Notes: generated from the letters alone by a model not told the origin. DNA of 64,000 nt from Oxalobacteraceae sp. CFBP 13730 (GCA_014841835.1 JACYUQ010000003.1:1054001-1118000); one strand, 5' to 3'; positions 37,141 to 48,564 are shown, numbered from the stretch's first letter. Numbers and translations are program-made.

Positions 37141-38151
37141 CTAGAGCCGCGTCTCGCGCGCCGCGCGCAGGAATTCATCCAGCACCGGCGTGCAGTCAAG
37201 CAGATCGACCCCGCCCGCGCGGTGGAACTCCGGGTGCCATTGCAGGCCCATGACGAAGTTGGCGCGCTGGTAGCGGATCGCCTCGATGATGCCGTCCGGC
37301 TCGGACATGGCCTCGATACGAACATCGCGCCCCAGATCCTTGACGGCCTGGTGGTGAATCGAGTTGACCATCGCCTGCTGGATATTGGGGAACATGCGTC
37401 CGAGCGACGAGCCCTTGGGAAACACGATCGCGTGGCGATGGGCGTCGTACAGGTCGTGCACGTGCGCCAGCGCGTCGGGGCGGTCGGTGGCGACGTCCTG
37501 GTGCAGCGTGCCGCCAAAGGCCACGTTGATCAGCTGGCAGCCACGGCACACGCCCAGCACCGGTTTGCCGGCGTCGACGAATTCGTGCAGCAGTTCGAGC
37601 TCGTACACGTCGCGCGCGCGGTCGCCGCTCCATTCGGGGCGCGTGGGCGTTTCGGAATAGGTTTGCGGGGCGACGTCGGCCCCGCCCTGCAGCACCAGAC
37701 CATCCAGATGACGCGCATAGTGGCGCAGCGTGATGTTGCTGGGGTGGAGTAAACCGTTGGTATTGACCGTCGGGATCATGAACACCAGCACGTCGCGCGA
37801 CATGACCCACTGCGCAATGGATTCCTCGAGATATTGCAGGTTCTTGCTCAGCAGACCCTTGGCGCCCGCTTCGGGATGGAAGATGCGGGCTGAGACGCCG
37901 ATGTGCAGCGTGCGCTGCATGATGTCGCGACTGAAGCGTTCACGCAGCGAGCGAAAGCGCGACGTGATGACCCGGCCGGCCAGCGCCACCGGGTTGTCGC
38001 CATCGCGTAGATAGCGCGCCGGCCCGCGTGCGTGCTGGCCGCCGCTGGCGCGCCGGTCGGGCACGCGCACACGCGTCTCGCGACGTTCATCGATATCCGC
38101 CTCGGGCAAGGGGTCGTCTGGATTGCGCTTGATGGGATCGTCTTCGGTCAT
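37141..38151 (-). CDS. Class I glutamine amidotransferase, PuuD-like (gamma-glutamyl-GABA hydrolase family)
   Basis: This 336-residue protein carries a peptidase C26 domain (residues 105-330): nucleophile Cys in VLGVCRGCQLINVAFGG, and His/Glu in LQWHPEFH. PuuD hydrolyses gamma-glutamyl-GABA in putrescine breakdown. The N-terminal 100 residues are charged and low-complexity (EDDPIKRNPDDPLPEADIDERRETRVR) and are not part of the usual enzyme. The ATG at 38151 has no good ribosome-binding site, and TATATTATTGAC directly precedes it, so a short-leader mRNA is possible. The upstream part of the open frame is antisense to the next gene's region and not real. Confidence 0.82.
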   Translation of the reverse strand: MTEDDPIKRNPDDPLPEADIDERRETRVRVPDRRASGGQHARGPARYLRDGDNPVALAGRVITSRFRSLRERFSRDIMQRTLHIGVSARIFHPEAGAKGLLSKNLQYLEESIAQWVMSRDVLVFMIPTVNTNGLLHPSNITLRHYARHLDGLVLQGGADVAPQTYSETPTRPEWSGDRARDVYELELLHEFVDAGKPVLGVCRGCQLINVAFGGTLHQDVATDRPDALAHVHDLYDAHRHAIVFPKGSSLGRMFPNIQQAMVNSIHHQAVKDLGRDVRIEAMSEPDGIIEAIRYQRANFVMGLQWHPEFHRAGGVDLLDCTPVLDEFLRAARETRL

Positions 38152-38216
38152 GTCAATAATATAACTTCGGCAATGCTGCGCACGATTCAAAGTTGTTACA
38201 AAAGGTCGCCACCTGC

Positions 38217-39041
38217 TCAGACCGGCACATCGAGCAGCTTCTGGAAGGTCAGCATCAGGTGGCGCCCTGCCACGGGTGTCTCGAGCAGGCCGCGCGCGCC
38301 GGCGAGCCGGGCGCGGGCGCTGTCGTACTGGAACGATGAGGCGACCATGAACACCACGGGCGTGCGCCCGGCGCCGGCCTGCGCCTTGATCGACGAACAC
38401 AACGCATACGGTTCGATATCCGGGGCAGCCGTATTGATCATGACCAGCGCAACCGGCGTCTCGTCGCACAGGCGCACGGCGGCGGCCTGGCTGTCGGTCC
38501 ACTCGACGCCGATCCTGCGCGGCCCGAGCACGTGCGCCACCCGGTTGCGCAGGGCGCACGCCTGATCGACGATCAACACGGTGCCTTCCACGGGACCACG
38601 GCGCAGTCGCGTGTAGAATGCGGGCGTTTCGCGATCCGGCGCCAGGCGCGGATGGCGGCGCCGCTCGGCCAGCACACGGCGGGCTCGGACGCCCTGCTGG
38701 ACTAGCGCGTGCACGCGCGTGTCGAGCAGTTCGGCCAGCCGCGCATGCAGCGCCTGTTGTTCGAGCGGACGGGTGACGGTCGGCCAAACGGTGGTGTCCC
38801 TGCCGCCAACGACGAGCGCCGGCTGCAGCGCATCGGGCGGCCGGCACGCCAGTTGCGCCAGCGCAAGTGGATTGTCGCCGTTGGCAACCAGAAGATCCGG
38901 CTCTTGCAAACTGTCGGCATGCAGGCAAGAATACAACGGCCCCGCGCCCGGCGCGCCTTCGAGCAGCGCCGCCAGCCGGGCGGTTTCAACCGGATCGAAG
39001 CCGACCGGGCGCACGGTGAACAGACAATGAGATCGCTGCAT
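38217..39041 (-). CDS. Response-regulator-like protein with degenerate receiver domains
   Basis: The 274-residue protein ends in a receiver-like fold (from about residue 152, VLIVDQACALRNRVAHVLG, then VMINTAAPDIEP and TPVVFMVASS). The phospho-acceptor Asp is replaced by Asn (VMIN), one of the acidic pair (DD) is DQ, and the Lys of the KP motif is Thr (LLETPV). It therefore probably cannot be phosphorylated. The N-terminal half (residues 7-110) has similar spacing and may be a second, more worn receiver. No output domain is present. The ATG at 39041 is chosen for AAGGGTGGG ahead of it. A LexA box lies about 90 bases upstream. Confidence 0.7.
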   Translation of the reverse strand: MQRSHCLFTVRPVGFDPVETARLAALLEGAPGAGPLYSCLHADSLQEPDLLVANGDNPLALAQLACRPPDALQPALVVGGRDTTVWPTVTRPLEQQALHARLAELLDTRVHALVQQGVRARRVLAERRRHPRLAPDRETPAFYTRLRRGPVEGTVLIVDQACALRNRVAHVLGPRRIGVEWTDSQAAAVRLCDETPVALVMINTAAPDIEPYALCSSIKAQAGAGRTPVVFMVASSFQYDSARARLAGARGLLETPVAGRHLMLTFQKLLDVPV

Positions 39042-39129
39042 GGAGGCCCACCCTTCTTGCATCGATGATGTGTTTACAGCTCAATCTAGCACAAAGGTGC
39101 AAAGCGAAAAGCACGACATAAGCGCAAAA

Positions 39130-39149
39130 TACTGTATATTTATACAGTT
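39130..39149. promoter_or_regulatory. LexA (SOS) box between the pseudo-receiver gene and parE
   Basis: TACTGTATATTTATACAGTT matches the E. coli-type LexA operator CTGT-N8-ACAG with an AT-rich centre. It lies 89 bases before the minus-strand pseudo-receiver start and 66 bases before the parE start. The TATAAA-like centre could serve as a -10 in either direction, so either or both genes may be DNA-damage controlled. Confidence 0.75.
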
Positions 39150-39214
39150 AAAAAGCATTTCCTTTTCCGCTCGACAAGATAGAATGCCAACGCATTCTAC
39201 AAATACTCTTCAAG

Positions 39215-41209
<1,995 letters not shown>

Positions 41210-41233
41210 TGAGACTGTGATCTGCAAGCTGAA

Positions 41234-41315
41234 CTTGGGTTCCCGCCTGCGCGGGAACGACGGTCTTGCAGCCACTGGCCCAGGCACGTCGTTCCAGCGA
41301 AAGCTGGAACCCAAG
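41234..41315. repeat. Pair of REP-like palindromes in inverted orientation (BIME-like) between parE and parC
   Basis: A hairpin unit at 41234-41263 (TTGGGTTCCCGCCTGCGCGG core) and a second at 41287-41315 (CGTCGTTCCAGCGAAAGCTG core) are near-complementary to one another. Each also folds by itself. This pattern is that of the dispersed 'CGTCGTTCC...' extragenic palindromes common in proteobacteria. Translated in the reverse frame it reads the familiar VPAFAGTT text. Confidence 0.8.
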
Positions 41316-41361
41316 TCCTCCGCACCGCCACAACCGCTCGCCAGAACACGAAACACACACC

Positions 41362-43716
41362 ATGACGAACCAACCAAGTCTCTTTGAACAGCAACACGAG
41401 CCGACCGATGTCGAGACGCTCACCCTCTCCACCTTCGCCGAGCGCGCCTACCTCGACTACGCTGTCTCGGTGGTCAAGGGCCGTGCGCTGCCGGACGTGT
41501 CGGACGGCCAGAAGCCGGTCCAGCGCCGCATCCTGTATGCGATGAATGAACTGGGCCTGGGCCCGACCGCCAAGCCGCGCAAGTCGGCGGCCGTGGTCGG
41601 CGACGTGCTCGGCAAACTGCACCCGCACGGCGACCAGTCGGTGTACGACGCGCTGGTGCGCATGGCGCAGGACTTCTCGCTGCGCTATCCGCTGATCGAC
41701 GGCCAGGGCAACTTCGGCTCGCGCGATGGCGACGGCGCCGCCGCGATGCGCTACACCGAAGCGCGCCTCACGCCGATTGCCCGCATCCTGATGGATGAAA
41801 TCGACATGGGCACGGTCGACTCGCAGCCGAACTACGACGGCTCGACCACCGAGCCGCGCACGCTGCCGGCGCGCCTGCCGATGGTGCTGCTCAACGGTGC
41901 CTCGGGTATCGCGGTCGGCCTGGCCACCGAGATCCCGTCGCACAATCTGCGCGAAGTGGCCGCTGCCGCCGTCGCCATGATCCGCAATCCGAAGATGTCG
42001 CACGCCGAGCTGATGGCCATCGTGCCCGGCCCCGACTTCCCGGGCGGCGGCCAGATCATCACACCGGCCACCAGCATTGCCGACATGTACGCGGTCGGCC
42101 GCGGTTCGATGAAGGTGCGCGCGCGCTGGAAGATCGAAGAACTGGCGCGCGGCCAGTGGCAGGCGATCGTCTACGAACTGCCGCCGGGCTGCTCGTCGCA
42201 GCGCGTGCTCGAAGAAATCGAAGAACTCACCAATCCGAAGGTCAAGGCCGGCAAGAAAGCGCTGCTGCCCGAGCAGCTCGCGCTGAAGAACACCGTGTTG
42301 GGCGCGCTCGACACGGTGCGCGACGAATCGGGCCGCGAAGCCGCGGTGCGCCTGGTGTTCGAGCCGAAGTCGAAGAACCAGGACCAGAACGAATTCATGC
42401 TGATGCTGCTCGCGCACACGTCGCTCGAGTCGTCCAGCCCGATCAATATGGTGATGATCGGCGGCGACGGCCGCCCGCGTCAGAAGGGCCTGGGCACGAT
42501 CATCCAGGAGTGGATCGACTATCGCTTCACGACGATCCGCCGCCGCACCGACTTCAAGCTGGCCAAGGTCAACGACCGCATCCACATCCTGGAAGGCCGC
42601 GAGACCGTCCTGCTGAACATCGACAAGGTCATCGCCATCATCCGCAATGCGGATGAACCGAAGGCCGCGCTGATCGAGGAATTCCGCCTGAGCGAACGCC
42701 AGGCTGAAGACATCCTCGAGATCCGCCTGCGTCAGCTGGCGCGCCTGGAAGCGATCAAGATCCAGCAGGAGCTGGCGGAGCTGCGCAGCGAGAAGGAAAA
42801 GCTGCAGGACATCCTCGAGAATCCATCGTCGATGAAGCGCCTGATCATCCGCGAAATCGAAGCCGACGCCAAGCAGTTCGGCGACGAGCGCCGCACCGTG
42901 ATCGAAGAAGCACAGCGCGCGGTGGCCGAGCAGAAGGTCGTCGACGAACCGGTGACCGTGATCGTGTCCGAAAAAGGCTGGGTGCGTGCGCGTACCGGCA
43001 TCGGCCACGATCCGGCGCAGTTCGCGTTCAAGGCCGGCGACTCGCTGTACAAGGCGTTCGAATGCCGCACGACCGACCATCTGCTGGGCATTGGCGACAA
43101 CGGCAAGGTGTACTCGGTGCCGGTCGCCGCGCTGCCCGGTTCGCGCGGCGACGGCGTGCCGATCACGACGCTGGTCGAGCTGTCGGGTGGCGCCCAGGGC
43201 AAGCCTGTGCGTCTGCTGCACTATTTCGCTGGCAATCCGGACACGCGCCTGCTGCTGTCGACATCGGACGCCTTCGGCTTCATCACCAAGGCGGGCGACA
43301 TGGTCAGCCGTCTGAAAGGCGGCAAGTCGTTCATCACCCTGAACGACGGCGCAACGCCGCTGCCGCCACGGATCGTGACCGATACCTGCGGTGCGATCGC
43401 ATGCCTGTCCGAAAAGGGCCGCGTGCTGGTATTCGGCATCGACGAGATGAAGGTGCTGACCAATGGCGGCCGCGGCGTGACGCTGATGGAACTCGAGCCG
43501 AAAGAAGCCATGCTGGCAGCGCAGCCGATCAACCAGAAGGGGCTGAACGTGATCGGCACCTGGGCCGGCGACAAGGCGCGCACCGTGGAGCTGTTCGCCT
43601 CCGGCCTGGAACCGCACTTCGGCAAGCGCTCGCGCAAGGGCAAGGCCTTGTCAGCGCGCATGAAGGCGCATGATCTGGGAATGCGGGCAGCCGAAACCGA
43701 TACCGTGAAAACGTAA
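41362..43716 (+). CDS. parC: DNA topoisomerase IV subunit A
   Basis: This 784-residue subunit carries the catalytic Tyr in [14 protein letters not shown], which makes the DNA double-strand break. The [13 protein letters not shown] and [23 protein letters not shown] segments form the winged-helix core. The C-terminal part is a propeller that binds DNA ([28 protein letters not shown] blade turns). The ATG at 41362 lacks a clear Shine-Dalgarno. It shares a cluster with parE. Confidence 0.95.
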   Translation: MTNQPSLFEQQHEPTDVETLTLSTFAERAYLDYAVSVVKGRALPDVSDGQKPVQRRILYAMNELGLGPTAKPRKSAAVVGDVLGKLHPHGDQSVYDALVRMAQDFSLRYPLIDGQGNFGSRDGDGAAAMRYTEARLTPIARILMDEIDMGTVDSQPNYDGSTTEPRTLPARLPMVLLNGASGIAVGLATEIPSHNLREVAAAAVAMIRNPKMSHAELMAIVPGPDFPGGGQIITPATSIADMYAVGRGSMKVRARWKIEELARGQWQAIVYELPPGCSSQRVLEEIEELTNPKVKAGKKALLPEQLALKNTVLGALDTVRDESGREAAVRLVFEPKSKNQDQNEFMLMLLAHTSLESSSPINMVMIGGDGRPRQKGLGTIIQEWIDYRFTTIRRRTDFKLAKVNDRIHILEGRETVLLNIDKVIAIIRNADEPKAALIEEFRLSERQAEDILEIRLRQLARLEAIKIQQELAELRSEKEKLQDILENPSSMKRLIIREIEADAKQFGDERRTVIEEAQRAVAEQKVVDEPVTVIVSEKGWVRARTGIGHDPAQFAFKAGDSLYKAFECRTTDHLLGIGDNGKVYSVPVAALPGSRGDGVPITTLVELSGGAQGKPVRLLHYFAGNPDTRLLLSTSDAFGFITKAGDMVSRLKGGKSFITLNDGATPLPPRIVTDTCGAIACLSEKGRVLVFGIDEMKVLTNGGRGVTLMELEPKEAMLAAQPINQKGLNVIGTWAGDKARTVELFASGLEPHFGKRSRKGKALSARMKAHDLGMRAAETDTVKT

Positions 43717-43743
43717 CGCGACCACAATCCCGTTCAGTAACAC

Positions 43744-43951
43744 AGCTGGGGTCAGGTCTGACATTCGGACACGGCCTCAGCTTAGCCATTCTCACTGGTG
43801 CCCTGCGCAGTATCAGCATGGCCCGGCGCCAGCTAGTTCCGGCTACTCGACTGTTGAGATCGTGTCCGAATGTCAGACCTGACCCCAGCTTTTCTGGCAC
43901 GACTGTTGAGGTCGTGTCCGAATGTCAGACCTGACCCCGGCTTTTTTGGTG
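43744..43951. repeat. Cluster of 30-bp inverted/direct repeats after parC
   Basis: The unit AGCTGGGGTCAGGTCTGACA (start of a 30-base element at 43744-43773) recurs as an exact reverse complement at 43861-43890 and with one change at 43913-43942. The last two copies are also part of a 52-base tandem duplication (43848-43899 and 43900-43951). The 87-base segment between the first two copies has no coding sense. It looks like a dispersed non-autonomous repeat of the REP/REPIN type. Confidence 0.8.
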
Positions 43952-43958
43952 TCCAGAT

Positions 43959-43990
43959 AAAAAAAAATGCCGGCTGAGCCGGCATTTTTC
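43959..43990 (-). terminator. Terminator of the Lys/Ala-rich protein gene
   Basis: ATGCCGGC and GCCGGCAT pair around a 3-base loop, with an A run on the plus-strand left side (a T run on the minus strand). It begins about 15 bases beyond the minus-strand stop codon at 44006. Confidence 0.85.
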
Positions 43991-44005
43991 ATTGGTGCTG
44001 GTTGC

Positions 44006-44500
44006 TTAGTGCTTGGCAGCAGCCTTGTGAACGTCAGCCTGGGCTTCAGCGCGGACCTGTTCGGTCTTGGCAGCAGCGGTTGCCTTGTCGGCAGCAGCAT
44101 CGACTTGTGCTTTCAGCACTTTCTCGTCAGCCTTGATCATTTTCTTCTCGGCCTTCAGGTTGGCGTCAGCGACTTTGCCTTCGGCCTTGGCCATTGCCTT
44201 GGCGCGGTCTTCAGGATCGGCCTTGGCGACGTTGGCAGCAGCGTCGGTGTGGGTCTTGACCAGCTTGGCGTGTGCGTCGCCCTTGGTTTCGGTGGCCTTG
44301 GCGACGGTCTTGTTCAGCTTCTGGTCAGCCTTGACTGCGGCCTTGATTTCTTTTTGTTCGGCCTTGATGACGTCTTTCTCGGCGCTGGCTTCAGCCTTCA
44401 CGATGCGGTTGTCCGCAGCGGTCGTGGTTGGTGCGGTGGTCTGGGCGTGAGCAGCGGTAACCATCAGGCCGGCGATAAGGGTTGCGATCAGTTTGTTCAT
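44006..44500 (-). CDS. Secreted Lys/Ala-rich helical protein
   Basis: The 164-residue protein has a signal peptide (MNKLIATLIAGLMVTAAHA). A low-complexity mature part then alternates Ala, Lys, Asp and Glu (KAEQKEIKAAVKADQKLNKTVAKA) and should form a long charged helix. No domain is recognised and there are no cysteines. Similar short alanine/lysine-rich periplasmic proteins are common in Oxalobacteraceae without a known role. It may be a periplasmic stress or cell-envelope protein. The 144-base upstream gap shows no gene. Confidence 0.75.
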   Translation of the reverse strand: MNKLIATLIAGLMVTAAHAQTTAPTTTAADNRIVKAEASAEKDVIKAEQKEIKAAVKADQKLNKTVAKATETKGDAHAKLVKTHTDAAANVAKADPEDRAKAMAKAEGKVADANLKAEKKMIKADEKVLKAQVDAAADKATAAAKTEQVRAEAQADVHKAAAKH

Positions 44501-44644
44501 GATAAGTTTCCTTTTGGTGGTCGCTGTACAGAGCGGGTTGCCCGTGCAGTCGTTGTTGTTGTTCAGTGATTCCAGAATACGACGTCAAGACAGTCCGGTC
44601 TGTTAGACAGCACACGCAGAAATTGTCAGAGTTGTAAGCAAAGA

Positions 44645-46057
44645 TTACTGACGAACAGAGCCTGCATATAAATCGATGATGTCGGTGACCCCATCTCGAC
44701 ACACAGGGCAGAACGCATCGCTGCGGTCGAACATCAGGCACTGCATCGCGGGCCGGTAGTAACCGCTGGCCTCGTAGTTGGCGCCTTCGAAGGCGCCGAT
44801 CGCATGTCGGTGCGGCTGCCGGTCGAACAGCGCATTGGTTTGTTTGAGGTCTTCACGGAACAATGCGCTCATCTCCGACTCCGGCCGGTTGGTCTCGCGC
44901 AGCGCAGCGCGCTTCTTCTGATAGGCGCGCGACGCGGCTTCGTACTCGGCCTTGGGCCATGGCGTCGGCAACGGCGTACCGGCCGTCACATGACGCTGCC
45001 ATTTGAGCTTGGCCGGGTCACGCAGCGCGGTCACGTTCGGCTCCCATGGCTCCATGCGTCCGCTGGCCGCGGCATACGCCACCGGCGAGGTGTAGTACTC
45101 GTCGGCCAGTCCCGCGAAGTGGTGCCCGAATTCGTGCACGAACAGGTAGTCGGCCCAGTCGTTGCTGGCTGCCGCGGTGCTGAACTGGCCAAAGATCCCG
45201 CCGCCGCCGTAGGTCTCGTTGTTCACCAGGATTTCGATGAATTCGTACGGCGCATGCTGGGCGATATCGCGCAACGCGCGGTTGTCGAGCGTGAGCACAT
45301 AGCGCTCGCTGCCGAAGATGTCGTAGCGCGTGCCCAGCGCCGATGGATGATGTACGCCGGTCGATGGCCGGCTGATGCCCGATTGCCCGGTCGGCACGGC
45401 CATCGCCCAGACGTTGAAGTCTTTGGCCCGCTCCTTGAACGGCGACACCGAGAACAGGTGCGCCGACAGGCGCCGTGCATCCTGCTCGAACTTGGCCATC
45501 TCAGCCTGCGTATAGCCATCGCCCAGGATCAGCAGGTCGACCTTGTCGGGCGACGGGCCGCTGACCCGGATCGGAATCGGCTTTGCCGCCGCCGGCGGCT
45601 GGCGCTTGACCACGTCGGGCGCGTTCGGATCGACGTCGATGCTCCAGGCGACCGAGAACTGGTTGCGCTCGTCGCGTTTGAGGATGCGCACGCGCACCGG
45701 TTGCGCGAACTGGGGAAAGCGTACCGACTCGCTGAAGCTGCGGCTGATGCGCCCTGCTTCCTCGGTCGTGCGCCACTCGCCGAACACGGTGGAGAAACCG
45801 CGCGAGTACAGCACGTCACCCGTTTTCGGATCGACCACTTCGACCCGGTTCTGGCCGCGGTTGGTGTCGTCCAGGTTGCGCGCTGCGCTGCCCGGCCAGG
45901 GCAGCGGCTCGATGACGACACGTTCGATCGCGTAGCTGTCCGCCAGCGCATTGCCGCTGTGCGCGTAGTCCAGGCGGACCGTGGCCGGCTGCGCGGCGTG
46001 GGCAAGTGAAGCAAACGCGCCAAGCAGCAGCGCAGCAAAGGAGTGAAACAAGCGCAT
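44645..46057 (-). CDS. Secreted M64-family (IgA-type) metallopeptidase
   Basis: The 470-residue enzyme has a signal peptide (FAALLLGAFASLAHA), an N-terminal beta-rich M64_N-like domain, and the peptidase domain from about residue 170. The zinc site is HEFGHHFAGLADEYY, with HExxH and a downstream Asp/Glu typical of M64. LLILGDGYTQAEMAKFEQDA is the other family text. A cysteine pair (CPVCR) lies at the end. Target proteins are unknown. Confidence 0.87.
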   Translation of the reverse strand: MRLFHSFAALLLGAFASLAHAAQPATVRLDYAHSGNALADSYAIERVVIEPLPWPGSAARNLDDTNRGQNRVEVVDPKTGDVLYSRGFSTVFGEWRTTEEAGRISRSFSESVRFPQFAQPVRVRILKRDERNQFSVAWSIDVDPNAPDVVKRQPPAAAKPIPIRVSGPSPDKVDLLILGDGYTQAEMAKFEQDARRLSAHLFSVSPFKERAKDFNVWAMAVPTGQSGISRPSTGVHHPSALGTRYDIFGSERYVLTLDNRALRDIAQHAPYEFIEILVNNETYGGGGIFGQFSTAAASNDWADYLFVHEFGHHFAGLADEYYTSPVAYAAASGRMEPWEPNVTALRDPAKLKWQRHVTAGTPLPTPWPKAEYEAASRAYQKKRAALRETNRPESEMSALFREDLKQTNALFDRQPHRHAIGAFEGANYEASGYYRPAMQCLMFDRSDAFCPVCRDGVTDIIDLYAGSVRQ

Positions 46058-46210
46058 CGTAAATCCCCGACAAGTAGATCGCGCTATTCTAAGCCCGCGG
46101 TGGACTGCGGCGACGCCGTCACCTGTCAGATGTGCCAGGCCACAGCGATTGACCCGGCCGGACAGTCACGCCACAATCGGCCTGGTCATCCTTGTCGATC
46201 CGGAGTCCCG

Positions 46211-47242
46211 ATGTTCCGCCTGCGCGCCTGTCTTGTCGTTCCGCTGTTCAGTGCCTGCCTGGCCCATGCTGCCCCCGCCTGCAAGCCCGGCCAGCCGGTC
46301 GACGAAAGCGGCTTCGTGGAGATCGGCGGCATCGCGCAGTGGGTCACCGTCAGCGGCGACGACTGCGCCAATCCGGTGCTGCTGTACGTGCATGGCGGCC
46401 CAGGCAATCCGACCTCGGTGTTTGGCGCCGGCCCGTATGCGTCGTGGCGCAAGCACATCACGCTGGCGCAGTGGGATCAGCGCGGCAGCGGCATGACCTG
46501 GGGCCGTCACCGCCCCGGCGAGGACGTCCCCTTGCGCATCGAACAGCTGCGCGACGATGGCCTCGACGTGGCGCGCTATCTGATGCAGCGTTTCGGCAGA
46601 GACAAGGTGATCCTGCTGGGCAGCTCGTGGGGCTCGATGATCGGCGCCCACATGGCCAAAGAAAAGCCGGGACTGTTCTGCGCCTATGTCGGCGTGGCCC
46701 AGCTGGTGGGTTACCGGGACAATGCCACGTCATGGAGCACGGTCATTGCGCGCGCAAGGGCAGCGAACGACACTGCCACCGTCACGCAACTGGCGGCGCT
46801 TGGGCCGCCGCCCTGGACCAATCCGCGCAACTTCGGCATCGTGCGGCGCGCCGTGCGCAAGTACGAGGCGCCCAACATCGCCCCGACGCCGCCATCCTGG
46901 TTCGAGGTGCTGCCGTCCTATGCCTCGCCGCAGGCAAAGGCAGACTACACCGAAGGCGAGGATTATTCGTTCCTGAAGTTCGTCGGCTGGAAAGGCGACG
47001 GCATGGCGTCCACGATGGACCTGTACCGCCTGGGCACACGCTACGAGCTGCCGGTCTATCTGGTGCAGGGCAAGGAAGACCTGCTAACCGAGCCGAAGGT
47101 CACGCGCCGCTTCTTCGAGGCCATCACGGCGCCCGACAAGGCACTGGTCGAAGTGCCGCGCGCCGGGCACGATCCGAACGGCCCGCTGATCGACGCACAG
47201 CGCCAGGTGCTGGCCGAGCGCCTGCAGTGGCGCTGCGACTGA
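46211..47242 (+). CDS. Secreted alpha/beta hydrolase, proline iminopeptidase-like
   Basis: This 343-residue protein has a signal peptide (RLRACLVVPLFSACLAHA). The alpha/beta-hydrolase core has the oxyanion segment HGGPG, nucleophile Ser in GSSWGS and catalytic His in AGHDPNG. The acid is probably in the KEDLL region. The HGGPG motif is typical of prolyl iminopeptidases (S33), but substrate specificity is open. It is convergent with the cyanophycinase gene, 4 bases away. Confidence 0.85.
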   Translation: MFRLRACLVVPLFSACLAHAAPACKPGQPVDESGFVEIGGIAQWVTVSGDDCANPVLLYVHGGPGNPTSVFGAGPYASWRKHITLAQWDQRGSGMTWGRHRPGEDVPLRIEQLRDDGLDVARYLMQRFGRDKVILLGSSWGSMIGAHMAKEKPGLFCAYVGVAQLVGYRDNATSWSTVIARARAANDTATVTQLAALGPPPWTNPRNFGIVRRAVRKYEAPNIAPTPPSWFEVLPSYASPQAKADYTEGEDYSFLKFVGWKGDGMASTMDLYRLGTRYELPVYLVQGKEDLLTEPKVTRRFFEAITAPDKALVEVPRAGHDPNGPLIDAQRQVLAERLQWRCD

Positions 47243-47246
47243 GCGA

Positions 47247-48497
47247 TCACCGGTACTGATACAGCGGCCGTTGCACCACGATCGGCCGGATATCGAGCCG
47301 CACGTTGTAGACCGAATAGGCTTCGCTGTACGCCGACTGGTAGCCGACCGTCTCGTTCACGCGACCGAGCTTGAACTCGAAACCCAGGTCGGGCCGGTCG
47401 GCATTCGGGCTGTCGAGCGACAGGCCGATGGCATCCGGCTGGTCGCTGTCGACCAGCTTGGACATCAGGTCGACCACCGTACCGTTGCCGAGGATATCGG
47501 CCGAGAACAGCGGCCCGCGCCAGTACGGCTTGTTCGCATCGAGCTTGCCGCGCACCTTCTCGGGCGCCGGCGTGAACACCTTGCTGTCCAGGTTGAAGCG
47601 GTCGCCGTTATCCAGATAGCTCAGGCGGCCGTTACTGAGGTTGAAGGTGCCGTCGCGCGTGGCCGCGTTGCTCAGGTCGACCAGCAGCGCGCCGCGATAG
47701 CCGAGCACTTCGACGTCGCGCTTCGGACCCACGACCATCGCCGTGTTTTCGTCGATGCCCAGGCCGATGTTGTAGCCCTTGGCGAGCATCGCCGGCAGCA
47801 TGCGCGCAAAGCGCCCGCGCACCAGGAGGTGCTGGTCGATGAAGACGTCGTCGCCGATGAAGCCCAGGCCGCGCGTGATCTGGCGGCCATCGGCCACGCC
47901 GTGCTGGAGCGTGCCCAGCACCGAGCGCGGATGGCCGAACATCGTGGCGCTCATGATGGCAGCGCCGGCGCTCGAGCCGGCGATGACGCCGCCGCGCCGG
48001 TACATGTCCCACAGCGCATCGAGCAGTTGCGTGTTGCTGCCATCGGGCCGGCGCAAGGCGTTTGTGATGCGCGCCTGGTCGCCGCCCGAAAAGTAGGCGC
48101 CGCCGGCCGAACGCACCGCCTCGACCAGCGCTGGATCTTCGGCGGCAACGCGCACGTCGGACCCATCGAGCCGTTCGGCCACAGGGACGAAGAAGGCGTT
48201 GGCGCCATGCTGGTTCAGCCGTTCGATGAGATAGCTGCCAGCGCGCTCGGGGCTGGCCGAGGCCGAAGCGAACACCGCGATGCGGGCGTTCTTGCCGCCG
48301 GCGAGCTGCACGATGCGCGTCCAGACGGCGTCGTTGTCTTCGCGCAGTGCGCCGCCGATGATGACGAGCGAGCCCTTGGGCTGCAGTGACGATGGCGATG
48401 GCGTGGACGGCGATTCGGCCGCGTGGCTAGTGACGCCAGCGGCGACGGCCAGCGCGAGCGTGGTATGGACAACAACACGGACGACAGATTGGAACAT
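47247..48497 (-). CDS. Cyanophycinase-like serine peptidase (S51), secreted
   Basis: This 416-residue protein has a signal peptide (ending SHAAE) and the peptidase S51 domain: nucleophile Ser in GGVIAGSSAGAAIMS, and the FSGGDQARITNAL and GLGIDENTAMVV segments. Cyanophycinases degrade arginine-aspartate storage polymer; extracellular members exist in soil bacteria. The C-terminal 100 residues are beta-rich and unassigned. No cyanophycin synthetase is visible here, so a scavenging role is more likely than storage turnover. Confidence 0.87.
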   Translation of the reverse strand: MFQSVVRVVVHTTLALAVAAGVTSHAAESPSTPSPSSLQPKGSLVIIGGALREDNDAVWTRIVQLAGGKNARIAVFASASASPERAGSYLIERLNQHGANAFFVPVAERLDGSDVRVAAEDPALVEAVRSAGGAYFSGGDQARITNALRRPDGSNTQLLDALWDMYRRGGVIAGSSAGAAIMSATMFGHPRSVLGTLQHGVADGRQITRGLGFIGDDVFIDQHLLVRGRFARMLPAMLAKGYNIGLGIDENTAMVVGPKRDVEVLGYRGALLVDLSNAATRDGTFNLSNGRLSYLDNGDRFNLDSKVFTPAPEKVRGKLDANKPYWRGPLFSADILGNGTVVDLMSKLVDSDQPDAIGLSLDSPNADRPDLGFEFKLGRVNETVGYQSAYSEAYSVYNVRLDIRPIVVQRPLYQYR

Positions 48498-48564
48498 GCG
48501 ACTTCCCCCGATGAGTCATCAGCGTAAGCCTGATTCCAGTTTCACGTCGCCATGTTGAGTGCGC

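Noticed and set aside
43744..43951. Remnant of a complete insertion sequence
   Set aside because: The segment is about 200 bases with no transposase frame, so it is treated as a repeat cluster only.
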